Positions 1 to 10,679 of a stretch of 64,000 nucleotides of DNA are shown here, piece by piece. Numbering within the stretch: the first letter of the stretch is position 1; every line of letters starts with the position of its first letter. Made by a program: the position numbers and the translations under genes. The notes under the pieces were generated by a model, which did not search any database, had not been told where the DNA came from, and saw nothing but the letters and a program-made list of their open reading frames with translations. Source of the DNA: Euryodendron excelsum (lineage: Eukaryota > Streptophyta > Magnoliopsida > Ericales > Pentaphylacaceae); contig CM065385.1 of the NCBI GenBank assembly GCA_033060915.1, positions 15,095,001-15,159,000 on the forward strand, read 5' to 3'.

Positions 1-732
1 CCAAGAGCTCTAATAAGTGATCGAGGCACTCACTTTTACAATCGAACAATGGTGACTTTGCTGAGAAAATACCATGTGACGCACAAGGTGTCAACTTCAT
101 ATCATCCGCAAACTAGTGGACAAGCGGAAGTGTCAAATCGAGATATCAAGTCCATTGTTAAAAAGACAGTCAATCCAAGTAGAAAAGACTAGATTTTGCG
201 CTTAGATGATGCTTTGTGGGCGTACATGATTGCATATAAAATGCCTATTGGTATGTCACCTTATCGATTGGTATTTAGGAAACCATGCCACCTCCCAGTT
301 GAGTTAGAACACAAAGCTTATTGGGCTACCAAGAGGTTTAACATGAAGATGCATGAAAGTGGAGAACATTGAAAATTGTAACTCCAAGAGTTAGAGGAAA
401 TTCACAATGACGCCTATGAGAGTGCAAGGATTTACAAGGAAAAGATGAAGGCTTTTCATGACAAGATGATTTCTAGGAAGGAGTTTCAAGTTGGTCAAAA
501 AGTCCTTCTATACCAGTCTCGGCTTCGTTTATTTCTGGATAAGTTGCGTTCTCGTTGGATTGGACCTTTTGTCATTACTAATGTTTTTTCTCATGGTGCA
601 GTTGAAATTCAAAGCTTAGCCACTTCTAAAGTGTTCAAGGTGAATGGTCATTGACTTAAGCATTTCTATGAAGGTATCCAAGTAGAGAATGTGGAGAAAC
701 TGGACCTTGAGGATCCAATTTATACTGATTGA
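1..732 (+). pseudogene. Athila-type Ty3/gypsy integrase, C-terminal part (5' truncated by window)
   Basis: Reading frame 1 gives the later half of a retroelement integrase, which would insert element cDNA into nuclear DNA. The window opens at the second catalytic aspartate (LISDRGTHF), followed by the glutamate helix (SGQAEVSNR), the linker with [18 protein letters not shown] and the C-terminal DNA-binding part ([16 protein letters not shown]). There is no chromodomain. The wording of the linker and tail is typical of the plant Athila lineage. The frame has no indels but is broken by a TAG near 190 (a Trp position in the family), stops near 370-380 and a TGA at 652. It is a dead copy. Family assignment rests on recognition of conserved motifs, not a search. 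Confidence 0.85.
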
Positions 733-2250
733 AGAAGGAAGCATTGAGTCGAGCCCATGCCAATAAACAAAGGTGCTACTTGGGAGGTAACCTAAGGGAA
801 GTTCGTTTTTCTTTTCTTCTTTTCGCATTTATATATTGGTTACTTTTGCCCTTTCTTTGCATTTCACTTTACATTGGGGACAATGTAAGTTTTAAGTGTG
901 GGGGAAGTAACCACACTTAAAACATGGTACTTTAGGTTGTGTTTTCTTATTTTAATTTGTTTTGAAAAAAAAACAAAAAAACATTTTTGTTTTCGTTTTT
1001 GTTTTTGTGGTTTTCAACGGTTTTTGGTTGTGTATGTCATGAGCAAGATTCAATTAAGCTTGAAGAATTCATAACATGATTGAATAAGTAATTTTCCAAC
1101 TTAGAATTCATTAGCCTAGTTATTTTCCTTGAGACTAGAGTGACCAGATTTGGTAGACCAAAGCCAGTGAGAGTTTGAGCCTTTAAACTAACACATCCAT
1201 ATCGGTCTCAATATTTTCCTTCATGTGAGATATTCTTACATGGATTTGTTTCTCTAGAACTTGTCTTGATTCTCTTCGAGGTCATATTGACACATGTATG
1301 CATGAACATGATTAAGACCCTCTTTGTTATAAGCTATATAAGCCAAATAGCCTACCTTGTAATTAATTTTTCCCTTTGTGAACCCCTTTGAGCTTTATGT
1401 GTTATTTTTTTTTTCATTTATTGTGAACCTATATTACAAGTTTTAAACCTGAAAAAAAAAATAATGCCGTTACCTAAGCCGTAGAGCTAGTGGAGCATTG
1501 TTCATCATTATGATACGTATCGGTGTGCGAGAAATAAGTGTGGGGGTGCCCGGATTTGTGGTAGGGCTATGGTTGGTGAAATAGAACATGTTTTCATTCT
1601 TAATTTGTGAGTTCCATTGTTGATGTAACTTTGAAAGAAAAAAGATAACAAAGAGAAAGGAAGAAGGGAAGTGATGGAGGAAATTGTTGTTAAAGTTACA
1701 AACTACACATGTTCATAATCCTTACTATAATTCTAAGAAATGGGTCTATTTATATGGGATATATACAAAGACAGAAGCTTCTAAATGGAGTGATTGGTTT
1801 TACATGTCTTATATATTCGAACTTGAGTTGATTCATTTTTGCTCCACTAGTTTCTATGGCTTTTGAGCTATATTCCTTAATATTTCCTACCTTAATCCTA
1901 AACCCCGTTATAATCCTTGAAAAGTCCTTATGATTCATGTTATGTATGTGATCCTAGTGGTGGAAACTGAGAAGATATGCAAGCCTACGGTAGATCACTT
2001 CCATTGGAATGAATTTGAGTGATACACATACCATTTAAACACATGAGAGTCGAGTGTTTATTTTCGTGATGGTCTACATATTCAATTTACTCCATCTTTG
2101 AGTGGAAATACTTGCTAAGTAATTATGAGTTGTTTAAGAATTTTTGTTCATGATATGTTATGAGTTTTGAATAGCTTGGTTGTTCTTTGTTACAACCTAG
2201 GTGTTTTTGGGAAAGTGAATTTGAGTTTTGCCCGAGGACGAGCAAAAGTT
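733..2250 (+). other. Athila post-integrase non-coding region
   Basis: No convincing gene is present. In Athila elements this interval can hold an envelope-like frame; here only short frames remain. The purine-rich word GTGTGGGGG occurs near 897 and 1538 and again at the true polypurine tract near 2253, suggesting duplicated or decayed polypurine tracts. The rest is AT-rich with short homopolymers near 965-1000 and 1410-1465. Confidence 0.55.
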
Positions 2251-2265
2251 AGGTGTGGGGGAATT
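2251..2265 (+). other. Polypurine tract of the Athila element
   Basis: The sequence AGGTGTGGGGGAATT lies directly before the first TG of the LTR. This is the expected place for the plus-strand primer used in reverse transcription, and the word matches tracts commonly seen in Athila elements. Confidence 0.7.
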
Positions 2266-2437
2266 TGATGAGAATGCAAATGTCATATTTTTCTCCCTTA
2301 ATGTTTAGTCTTTTATACTTATTCGGTGCCTAAATATACTTATTATTCTTATATTTTGATTTAGGGTGCTATGGAACACCAAGGAAGAGAATCCTAGCTT
2401 AAAAGGGACAAATTCGAGCTAAATTGGATGCAGCGTT

Positions 2438-2640
2438 TGAAGGGCATTCGAACGGTCCAAGAGTGTGTTCGAAAGGTTACATATGTATTCGAACGGTACG
2501 TTAAACGGGTTCACGCCAAATTCAGGTTTGAAGTGCATTCAAAAGATACAGAAAGCAAATTTTCCATTCAAAGTGCGTTCGACGCACCGTTCGAATGATA
2601 GTCCATTGCGTTCGAATAGTTGGAAGGGCGTTCAAACGGT
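2438..2640 (+). repeat. Clustered TTCGAACGG-type short motifs in Athila U3
   Basis: The word TTCGAACGG and close variants (CATTCGAACGG, GTTCGAATG, GTTCAAACGG, GTGCGTTCGACG) recur about eight times in 200 bases upstream of the TATA box. The core TTCGAA is a palindrome. The position suggests promoter or enhancer sites; the binding factor is unknown. Confidence 0.5.
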
Positions 2641-2668
2641 TTTATGGAGCTGCAGATTTTCAAAAGCC

Positions 2669-2676
2669 TATAAAAG
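2669..2676 (+). promoter_or_regulatory. TATA box of the Athila LTR
   Basis: TATAAAAG lies just downstream of the TTCGAACGG cluster, inside the LTR, which fits an LTR core promoter. Confidence 0.5.
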
Positions 2677-2710
2677 CTGGGATTGTTTTGTTTTTAGGGT
2701 GAGTGCTTTT

Positions 2711-2759
2711 TACATTATTGGAGGAGGAAAATTTTTTTTACATTATTGGAGGAGGAAAA
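2711..2759 (+). repeat. Short direct duplication in the Athila LTR
   Basis: A unit beginning TACATTATTGGAGGAGG occurs at 2711-2731 and again at 2739-2759, separated by a T run. It lies soon after the TATA box, in the probable R or early leader region. It looks like a replication-slippage duplication. Confidence 0.6.
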
Positions 2760-4519
2760 AGCAGTAGAAAAAAACATACGTTTCTCTCTTCTTCTCTAAC
2801 TTATTCTCTGAGTTTTCTTCATGGCTCTGCGTGGCTAAATTTTGAACCTTGGTCAAAGGAAACGGAAGTCTCGAAATTAACAGTAAACTATGAGATTTAA
2901 TTTGTTTTCATTATTCGATTTATGATTTGAGTATCAGATGTTTTTCTGTGCCTATTTTCATGATTGTCTTGTTTAATTACTAGGAGGCCTACTAGTTTAA
3001 TATTCGTTACAATCTACTGCTGGGTTAGATTCAAATTGGTAATTGTTTGATTCCTCTAATTTCTATAACAACTAAGATTTAATGATTCGCTGCGTTAGGA
3101 ATTATTAGATCTTAGGAAGGACGCTCGACTAAATTAAATGCAACCACTTGTGCTTGTATTGTTTAGTTTCATCGATCTCTTTAATTCTTAAGGCTACTAC
3201 TAGATTAAACATTGTGTGCTTCTCCTGGGTTGTTTAATAGTTAATGTTAATGAGATCGCTTGTTTTCTAATTAACTACGATTAAGGAGAGATAGGAAAAT
3301 AATTCCGACGATGAATATTCAAAGTGTGAATGGATATATGCGTGCATCGATGATCAGTTATATAATTCAAATGGTGGATGTTGACTTAGACCAAGGTTTG
3401 TTCTTTTGATTGATTTTGATACTTTAACCTCAATTGTTCCGTAGTTATTTTTATTAAAATTGTTTTCATTATACCTAAAGCCCCCCTTTCTTGTTCACAT
3501 AACATAAAACTAGGCTAGACACTCTCCGTGGGAACGATCCTTACTTGCACTACTACATATTTGTTTTTTTGGGGTATAGGTTTTATTTTTGGTTGCTTGT
3601 GACAGCACACCAAACACCTAGGTATTTACCATTTAAAAGATACATAATCGTGGAAATAGGATTTTATGAACATATAATAAAATGTGTCATATATAGCAGA
3701 GCTGTGCCTAATCTCTAAAACATAAACATATCTTAAAATGGGTCTATTGAAGCCTACCACAGTTATAACATTATAATATTACAAAAATTAGGGTCCAACC
3801 CATATACATATTACATATCATAAAGCCTGTGGGCCACAGTCGAAATATCAACAAAATGGGCATCCTTCTAAGGCCTCCCAGTTTGATTACCTGAAAATAT
3901 TTTTAGAAAACATAAACTAATTCTTAGTGAATAATAATGATGTATGAGCATAAAATATCACAAACTAACACTTACTATTTACTGTATATAACAATAGATG
4001 AGCATTTATACATATATGACATGAACTTAGAAATGTATAAGCGTAACCTTGAAAACACATGCGGCATAGGCTTTTGCATTAAAACATTTCATCATTTCTA
4101 AAATATAATATCGTAAAAGAGTGAGGTATGGCATAGCATAATCTCATTGAGTATGACATAGCCTGTCAAGAGCATAACATATCCTAGACTTATAAGGGTA
4201 TATCATAGCTCGTTATATAACATTAGACACATTAATTATCATTGTTCTCGAAACGTAAGAAGCATAGATTTGAAAATATATAGCATAAACATCATATTAA
4301 AACATTATATTGTAAGCTTTCATAATGAAATTTTATAACATTTTGAACATAGTATCATAGAAGTGAGACACAAATTGTGACATTATCACATGAGACATAA
4401 TATAATATCGTAAGAAGGTGAGACACACTGTGACATTAATACTTGAGGAAACATACGTAACTTTTCGTGAAGCATTGACCAAACCATATTTCTCATTCTA
4501 GAAAATAAGTGTGTTATGT

Positions 4520-5090
4520 CTTTACATCAGAGCTAGGCTCCACATTAATAACCTTAAAGGTCACACATAGGGCTCTTTAGGCCAATATAGTAACCGCAAA
4601 GGTCATGCATAAGACTCTTTAGGTTAACATAGTAACCGTAAAAGTCACGCATAAGGCTCTTTAGGCCAACTCATAGCACCACCTCACCTCACTTAAGAGG
4701 TTTTTGTAGTCTTGGGACATAGGGCTCTTTAGGCCAACATAGTAACCGTAAAGGTCACGCATAAGGCTCCTTAGGCCATCCATGAGAACTAGATTCAGTC
4801 ATTAAGAGCTACACTCAGTCATTAGCAATATAGAGTGCATTAGGCTAATTATAAGAGCAAGACTTAGTCATTAAGAGCTACGCTCAGTCATTAGCAATAT
4901 AGAGTGCTTTAGGCCAATTATAAGAGCAAGGCTCAATCATAATAGGCTCAGTCATTAAGAGCTATGCTCAGTTCATTAGCAACTGTGAAGGTCACACATG
5001 GGCTCTTTAAGCCATTCATGAGAGTTAGGCTCAGTTATAGTAATTATAAAGGTCACACATAGGCTCTTTATGCCAAGGGATGTCTCCCAA
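4520..5090 (+). repeat. Degenerate tandem repeats in solo LTR X
   Basis: Phrases such as AAGGTCACGCATAAGGCTC followed by TTTAGGCCAACATAGTAACC, and ATTAAGAGCTACGCTCAGTC, recur about every 55-80 bases with mixed spacing, giving at least ten partial units. Two unit types are interleaved (a GGTCACGCATA type and a GCTCAGTCATTA type). No reading frame runs through them. Confidence 0.7.
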
Positions 5091-5887
5091 CATGGCGATA
5101 GATTATTTCACGACCCCTACTGTAGGACTATTGTTAATTGTTTAGGGTCTTGCCATGAAAGACCTCAAGTTGGTGCTGTACATTGGGAATCTTGCATCTC
5201 TTTCATTTAGACATTCCAATCCATGGGTTTCAATTCATATCATAAGTAAAGTTTTGTATGTATTTCAAAGCATAACATTTATACTTGAATATAATCATTG
5301 ATGCATTGAAATAAATGAGAATCAATGTATGAAACGTAATTGAACTTGAAAGCATTTGGAAAGTATTAGGTTTTACTCATGGCATATCGTTACTTACCTT
5401 TATCATTGACGATCGGTGCTAAACAAGGGTGTTTCTACACGTAGAGTACATAGGAGCATCAACCACAAGACTCCGATGGAATGCAAGGACAATAAAGTTG
5501 AGGTTTGAAACATAAATCCCTAAACACCGATTCATCTAATGCATCTCATTCTTATCAAAAAATTAAGATTACATTCTAGGTTAATTTCACTTGAAAATAG
5601 GCTTAAAGACCTTCAATTTGATAAGTCATGGGTCGAAACACATTCCGAATGAAGAAGCTATGTCCAATGGAAAAGGGACTAAAATTGTGAAAAATAATGT
5701 TGCTGATAGAAAGTTTGGGTCAACTTGAAACTTTAATATCTCTAAATTTATAAAGAATTAGAGTACAAACTTTATATGGGTAGCTATGAGTCTAGTTTTC
5801 AACACTTTAAATGATGCATCAATCTGAGCTTTCTAGGGCAAGTTATGCTCAGTTTACTAAACAAGGTCAAAGCTGGCCAGTGACCTG

Positions 5888-5985
5888 TGCCATTAGGGGT
5901 GCTAGGGTGCGCACTAGCACGCCTTGGCCAATGACTTGCACCATCAGGCGTGCTAGGGCGCACACTAGCACGCTAGGCCTACAAC
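5888..5985 (+). repeat. Two tandem copies of a GC-rich dyad in solo LTR X
   Basis: Two units of about 50 bases each contain GTGCTAGGGTGCGCAC or GTGCTAGGGCGCACAC followed by TAGCACG, an imperfect inverted repeat that could form a hairpin. The setting resembles that of the GGCGCC palindromes in the Tat LTRs. The first copy is near 5908-5930, the second near 5950-5972. Confidence 0.55.
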
Positions 5986-6729
5986 TGGTGCAAAGAAAAT
6001 GGGTTTTTCTTACCCCAAACTCAATCAACCTCTCCCAAATTCTCCCAAACTCTACCAATGTTATTAGGGTTCAAAGATTGACCTACGAAGACTACAATAA
6101 CTTAAAATGAGATAAAATGAACAAGCAAAACAAAGGAATCTAGGGTTTGAAATTCCAAACCCTATCATGCACACATTTGGGGGTCTTTAAAACCCAATCC
6201 CAAATCTCACAATGTGAGCTATAAGCTCACAAAATCTGACTAATTGGCATTCAAATGAGTCACCAAAACCCAACAACACCCCTAGATACACATACATATA
6301 CAAATACATAACTATACATTTACAAGAGATGGAGTTCTTACCTTTCTCTCTCAAGCTTCGGAACTCCAACAATGGATTCCCAAACTTGGGTTGAGCTCCT
6401 CCAATCTTCTTCCTCCTCTTCTCCCTCTCTTCACTTGCTCTTCTTCTCTCCTTCTTCCTCGCTCTCTATTCGGAAGGTGTGTGTGTGTGTGTGTTTAAAA
6501 GACACCTATGGGAATTAATCTCATGTGTCTCGCACATAAGGCATATGTTACAACATACATTACCATTGATCATTTTCACCTAATGCCATATTAAAATAAC
6601 ATAGAATTTAGGAAATTCACATCAAATCAAATAGTAGAAGTTCGGAATATTATAATGAGTTCTAACGAGATAGTACCGTGTATTTCCCACTTATTTCTAG
6701 TGTGCGAAAAACGGGGGCGCGACAGCTTG

Positions 6730-7593
6730 CAAGTAATGATGTAAACTTCCCACAAGGTGTTCATTTCCTAGAAGATACTCCATCTCACTATAATGAACTC
6801 TAAGTGTTGGAAGGCAAGATTCAAATGTTGGAAAGCACAAAAGGGGGCTTCAAAACAATGATGATGCTAAATGTGATATTCTTTCGCATAACTACAACTA
6901 TTTTTGTTATTGTTATGATTTTCATCAAGGCTAGCAAAATATGGATAATGCCAATAATGTAAGTGACTATGATCTGAAAATGTCTAATATGTTCCATTCT
7001 ATGTTTTCTAACATGTAAAGAACTAGAAATATATATTTTGCATATTCGATGTTATCAAGAGCTCATATGATATAATGTACTCCAAAACCATTCTAGCAAA
7101 ATAGTAGCCATAAAACATCAAAAATATATGGTACTACTTAGCCATCTAACATAAAATATAAAATAAAAAAAATAGTACTAACCCCTAAATAGAAACATCC
7201 ACCATAATACCATTACATAAAGTGTGTAATAAGCCACATCGCAAGTCTAACAAACAATTACTAGAAATGAAAGTAGCAAAACATAAGCCCCATTAGCAAT
7301 AGTAAAAGCAAACACACACTTCCAGCAACATGAAGCTGGAACCTCAAGTTATCAAGCCACAAGAACTACAGTCATAATAGCCAACTGTGAATGGTAACAA
7401 ACTTGAGGTTCATATTGTCTTGGGTAATAAAGCACGATAATAAAAACAATTACTTATATGGACAACATAAACTATATGGACTTTCAGATTTGGAAGCAGA
7501 ATTATAGTGTATTGATTTACAGAGAGAACAACAAGGTAATAGGGGTAATTTACTGCACAAAAGTAGTGAAGTGAAGTCCAAATTTGCATCATG
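6730..7593. other. AT-rich stretch without recognised features
   Basis: I see no gene, LTR end or repeat here. It lies between the end of the Athila LTR / solo LTR X and the LINE fragment, and could be Athila flank or an older, unrecognisable repeat. Short frames on both strands show no family motif. Confidence 0.4.
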
Positions 7594-8359
7594 TTATCTC
7601 AAACTTGAAGTTGATATGAGGCAGAGATCTCGCATGACTTGGTTAAAGAATGGGATGGCAACAATAGGTACTTCCATGTAACTATGAAAAATAGGCATAG
7701 AAGAAACTTTATTAGGCAACTTATAAAGGATGGACCAGTGGTGGTGGAACCTTGGTAGATGAAAGAAATCGTTCATGACCATTTTAATGACTTTTCCAAG
7801 GAGCCTTTAAGTACCAGACCTGAGCTTGAAGGATGCTTGAAACAAATTTTGAGTAGGGAAAGTAGTGCAGCATTGGAGGTAAGTTTTGGGGAGTTAAAGA
7901 TCCTGGAAGCCATTAATTCATGCAATGGGAACAAGGCTTCAGGTCCGGATGGATTTAACATGGCTTTTATCAAAAAGTATTAGGGAACTATAAAATCAAA
8001 TATGCTTAGATTCATGAATGAATTTCATAGCAATGCTAAAGAATCAACTTTATATTTCTAGTTCTTATCCCAAAAGTGGAATCTCCCGAAGGTTTGGAGA
8101 GTTATAGACCCATCAGTCTTACTACTTTAGTCTATAAAATCTTATCCAAACATTAGCTAATAAAATCAAATTAGTTATGGGTGAAATCATTAGTGATCAT
8201 CATACTACCTTTATTAGAGGGAGACAAATCTTAGATGGTGTTCTCATTGCAAACGAGATAATTCATGACTGGAAAAGGAATAGGAAGAAGGGGAGTGTCC
8301 TAAAACTAGATTTCCAGAAGGCCTTATCACTCAGTCAACTGGTTATTTTTGAAGAATAT
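7594..8359 (+). pseudogene. L1-type LINE reverse transcriptase fragment
   Basis: Joined across frameshifts and stops, the segment shows the order of a plant L1 ORF2: RQRSRMTWLKNG, then GNKASGPDGFNMAFIKKY, then [19 protein letters not shown], then GEIISDHHTTFIRGRQILDGVLIANEII, then the RT core LKLDFQKA followed in another frame by YHSVNWLFLKNI. The LDF aspartate is the first catalytic residue of RT. The piece stops where the Tat-B LTR begins at 8360, so the LINE was the insertion target; the bases just before it, AATAT, should be the target duplication. At least two frameshifts and several stops make it a relic. Confidence 0.8.
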
Positions 8360-8548
8360 TGTAAGCACCCTATTTTTGACCGCTCGACAGTGTACAGTCC
8401 ATTTAGACTTGATTTCAAGTCAATATGGACATATTCTAGAATTCTCTAGTCCTAATCTAGTCTATCCATCGCTTTGCGGGCCCACCAGGCCCAAATAAAG
8501 GCAAAATTATCAAAATGCCCTTGTGGGCGTTGTTCGGTCTGATCCTAT

Positions 8549-8775
8549 AGGCACATCTTTCCGAAGATGGTAAGTCCCCTTTCCTATTCTCATAGGCGCA
8601 TCTTTCCGAAGATGGTAAGTCCCCTTTCCATTTCCAAATCAGGCGCGTCTTTCCGAGGAAGGTAAGTCCCATTTCCTATTCCCATAGGCGCGTCTTTTCA
8701 AAGACGGTAAGTCCCCTTTCTAATTCCAATAGACACGTCTTTCTAAAGACAGTAAGTCCCCTTTCCAATTTTAAC
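8549..8775 (+). repeat. Five 45-bp tandem units in Tat-B U3
   Basis: Each unit has the form AGGCRCRTCTTTCCGAAGA followed by YGGTAAGTCCCCTTTCC. The same unit is present three times in LTR2 (about 17924-18050) and in LTR3 (about 42687-42820), and in inverted form in LTR D and the Tat-C LTR. TCTTTCCGAAGA is itself a small dyad. Copy number differs between LTRs, as is usual for U3 enhancer-like repeats. Confidence 0.75.
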
Positions 8776-9981
8776 TCCAATCCCTCTCTCAAGAAAGTTG
8801 ATTCCTCGAGACGATAAGTTTATACTTTTCGACACGTTTTCCAAAGCAAGTTTCTTCGAAACGGTAAGTCCCTTCAAACTCGTCAATCAGAACGAGACCC
8901 CAAGTCCCCGAGATGGTAGAACGGTCCACCTTTGGTGCCTGTTAGCCTGCCAATGAAGAAATGTCCGTTTCAGCACGCCTTCTGAGAAAGTTGACTTCTT
9001 AAGCGCTAAGTCCCTTTAGCAGCTTCCCGAGATCAAGCAGTCTCGGGAATGATCGCGAGCCATCAGAGTAGCAGAAGTACTCGTAAACATCACAACCGTC
9101 AGAGTAGCGGAAATACTCGCAAACAGGTCGATATAGAGAATTTTCAACAAACCCCTGTATCACGAGACCGCCGTTAGAGTGGCGGAAACACTCAAAACCC
9201 AGGTCAACACCAGTGCCTGCTAGTCCACTTTGGTGAAAAATGACCAAACTGCCCCTAGGGCCATTTCTGGTATGTTTCTCGAGAAAATACCTAAGTCCTC
9301 AAAATGGTAAGTCCACCCTTCTAGGATTGTCTTAAAAGCAATCCGGCATGATTAGGTGCCTCCTAGTCAGTTTCGGGCTAATTCCGAGACTTTCTAGTTA
9401 AGATGACCATTTTACCCCTAGGCATCCAAACGCCCCGGGGGCCATACCGACTCTGGGTATCAAACCGGTAACCTCTTGAGAATGCTTTTTATAGTATTCC
9501 CGACCTTCCTTTATCTTTTCGAATCATTCCGAGTCAGTTCCAGTAAACCTAGTGCAAAATAACCGTTTTGCCCCTAATGGGTCGATCGCCGTTTCCTAGC
9601 CACACTGGCTCTAAATATTGAACCAGTAACCTCCTGGGACATTCTAAATAATGTTCCCAAACCTCAAGTCTTCTTCCGAGACATTCCGAGTCGATCCCGG
9701 TAGTTTTCCGATCTAGTTGACCGTTTTGCCCCTAATGGCCCAGTCAACCCTTCCAACATATCTTGTAATTCTTTTTCAAGTCCATTACCTCCAGGACCCT
9801 ATTCTAAGGGTTCCTGCCCTTTTTCGGCCTTCCGGGCCATTCCCGGGCCCTTAAATGCTTCCTAGACCTTCCAGAGTCACTCCTAGTGAAGCTAGGCTAA
9901 AAATTGTATAGTAGTCACTAGTACAAGCGCCCAAATCTTCTCAAGATACGTTGTTTGCCGACCAAAAACTTACCTAACTGG

Positions 9982-10075
9982 TTGGCGCCACTACTAGTGG
10001 CGCCAAGCCAATATTTGGCCTGGCGCCACTTTTATTGGCACTAGAAGGTTTTTTGGCCTGACGCCACTACAACAG
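9982..10075 (+). promoter_or_regulatory. GGCGCC palindrome array upstream of the LTR TATA box
   Basis: At 9982-10006 there is a perfect inverted repeat with 12-base arms (TTGGCGCCACTA and its complement) around a single base. It is followed by degenerate half-copies (TGGCGCCACTTTTATTGGCA, TGACGCCACTACAACAGGCG). The array ends about 20 bases before the TATA box. Equivalent arrays sit at 19258-19345 in LTR2, 31696-31793 in LTR E and 44026-44085 in LTR3. Confidence 0.65.
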
Positions 10076-10096
10076 GCGCTAGGTCATTCTTCTCCC

Positions 10097-10104
10097 TATA
10101 AATA
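10097..10104 (+). promoter_or_regulatory. TATA box of the Tat-B LTR
   Basis: TATAAATA, followed by CAGAGCCTCC, lies just after the GGCGCC palindromes. The same block is conserved in all six other Tat-family LTRs in the window, so transcription probably starts shortly after it. Confidence 0.7.
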
Positions 10105-10679
10105 CAGAGCCTCCTTCAACGTGAAAGAAGTCCGCAAACTCAGTCTAAAAACCCTACTTTTTGATATACAAAGCTCGTAGCCTCCCAAAACCCTAGTCTC
10201 CTTTAGGTTTTCCAAACCCTAGCCACCTATACACTCATACACATCTCTTATATACTCATACACTAGCCTCAAACCTCCATTGAAGGCTTGGATTGCTGCA
10301 ACTACGAAGCTTTGAAGATTGAAGACAAACTCTTGAAGACTGAAGTGAAGACCGAAGCGAAGTAAGCAAAGCAAAGCGCGCAAAGCTAAGCAAAATAAAG
10401 AAGACACAAGGTAGGCTCCTTATTTACGTTTACGCATCTTCCCCCTCTCTTCTCTCGCCTAACCCACTTGGATTTTCTTCTATTTCAATCCCCCATTTTC
10501 TTCCCCCCCCCCCCTTCTTGCATGCTTGAAACAAGGGTTTTCCCGGTCCACGTGTAGGATTAGGCTATTGGAAGGTCACCATGTTGGGGGTTTTCTTTTA
10601 GTCTAACCAGAGACCACATGGGTTCGGCCCCCTTGATTATGTGGTGAAGCCTTAACCTTGTATGTTCACGACCCCAATT

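Larger units (their letters stand above)
2266..3599 (+). mobile_element. 3' LTR of the Athila element, interrupted near its end
   Basis: The LTR starts TGATGAGAATGC just after the polypurine tract. It has a U3-like part with a cluster of TTCGAACGG-type words, a TATA box at 2669, and a 3' part with the phrase CTCCGTGGGAACGATCC that is typical of Athila LTR ends. A solo LTR entered at 3599/3600, so the terminal CA is either just before that point or in the few bases after 6729. The 5' LTR is outside the window. Confidence 0.75.
3600..6724 (+). mobile_element. Solo LTR X (3,125 bp) with perfect 5-bp target duplication
   Basis: The segment starts TGACAGCACACC and ends GGGGGCGCGACA, and it is flanked by GCTTG on both sides (3595-3599 and 6725-6729). 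No internal coding region is present, so it is a solo LTR left by LTR-LTR recombination. Its last 75 or so bases (GAGTTCTAACGAGATAGTAC ... GTGCGAAAAACGGGGGCGCGACA) resemble the ends of the Tat LTRs further right, so it is probably a distant Tat relative. It contains a tandem-repeat block (about 4520-5090), a dyad array (5888-5985) and a GT run at about 6478-6494. Orientation follows the similarity of the 3' end. Confidence 0.85.

Noticed and set aside
4520..5090. CRISPR-like alternation of repeats and spacers
   Set aside because: Units are degenerate and variable in length, spacers are also related to each other, and the block lies inside a plant LTR with target duplication.
10504..10514. Poly-C tracts in LTRs as telomeric or G-quadruplex arrays
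   Set aside because: They are single homopolymer runs without telomere units; similar C runs recur at the same LTR position and look like slippage.
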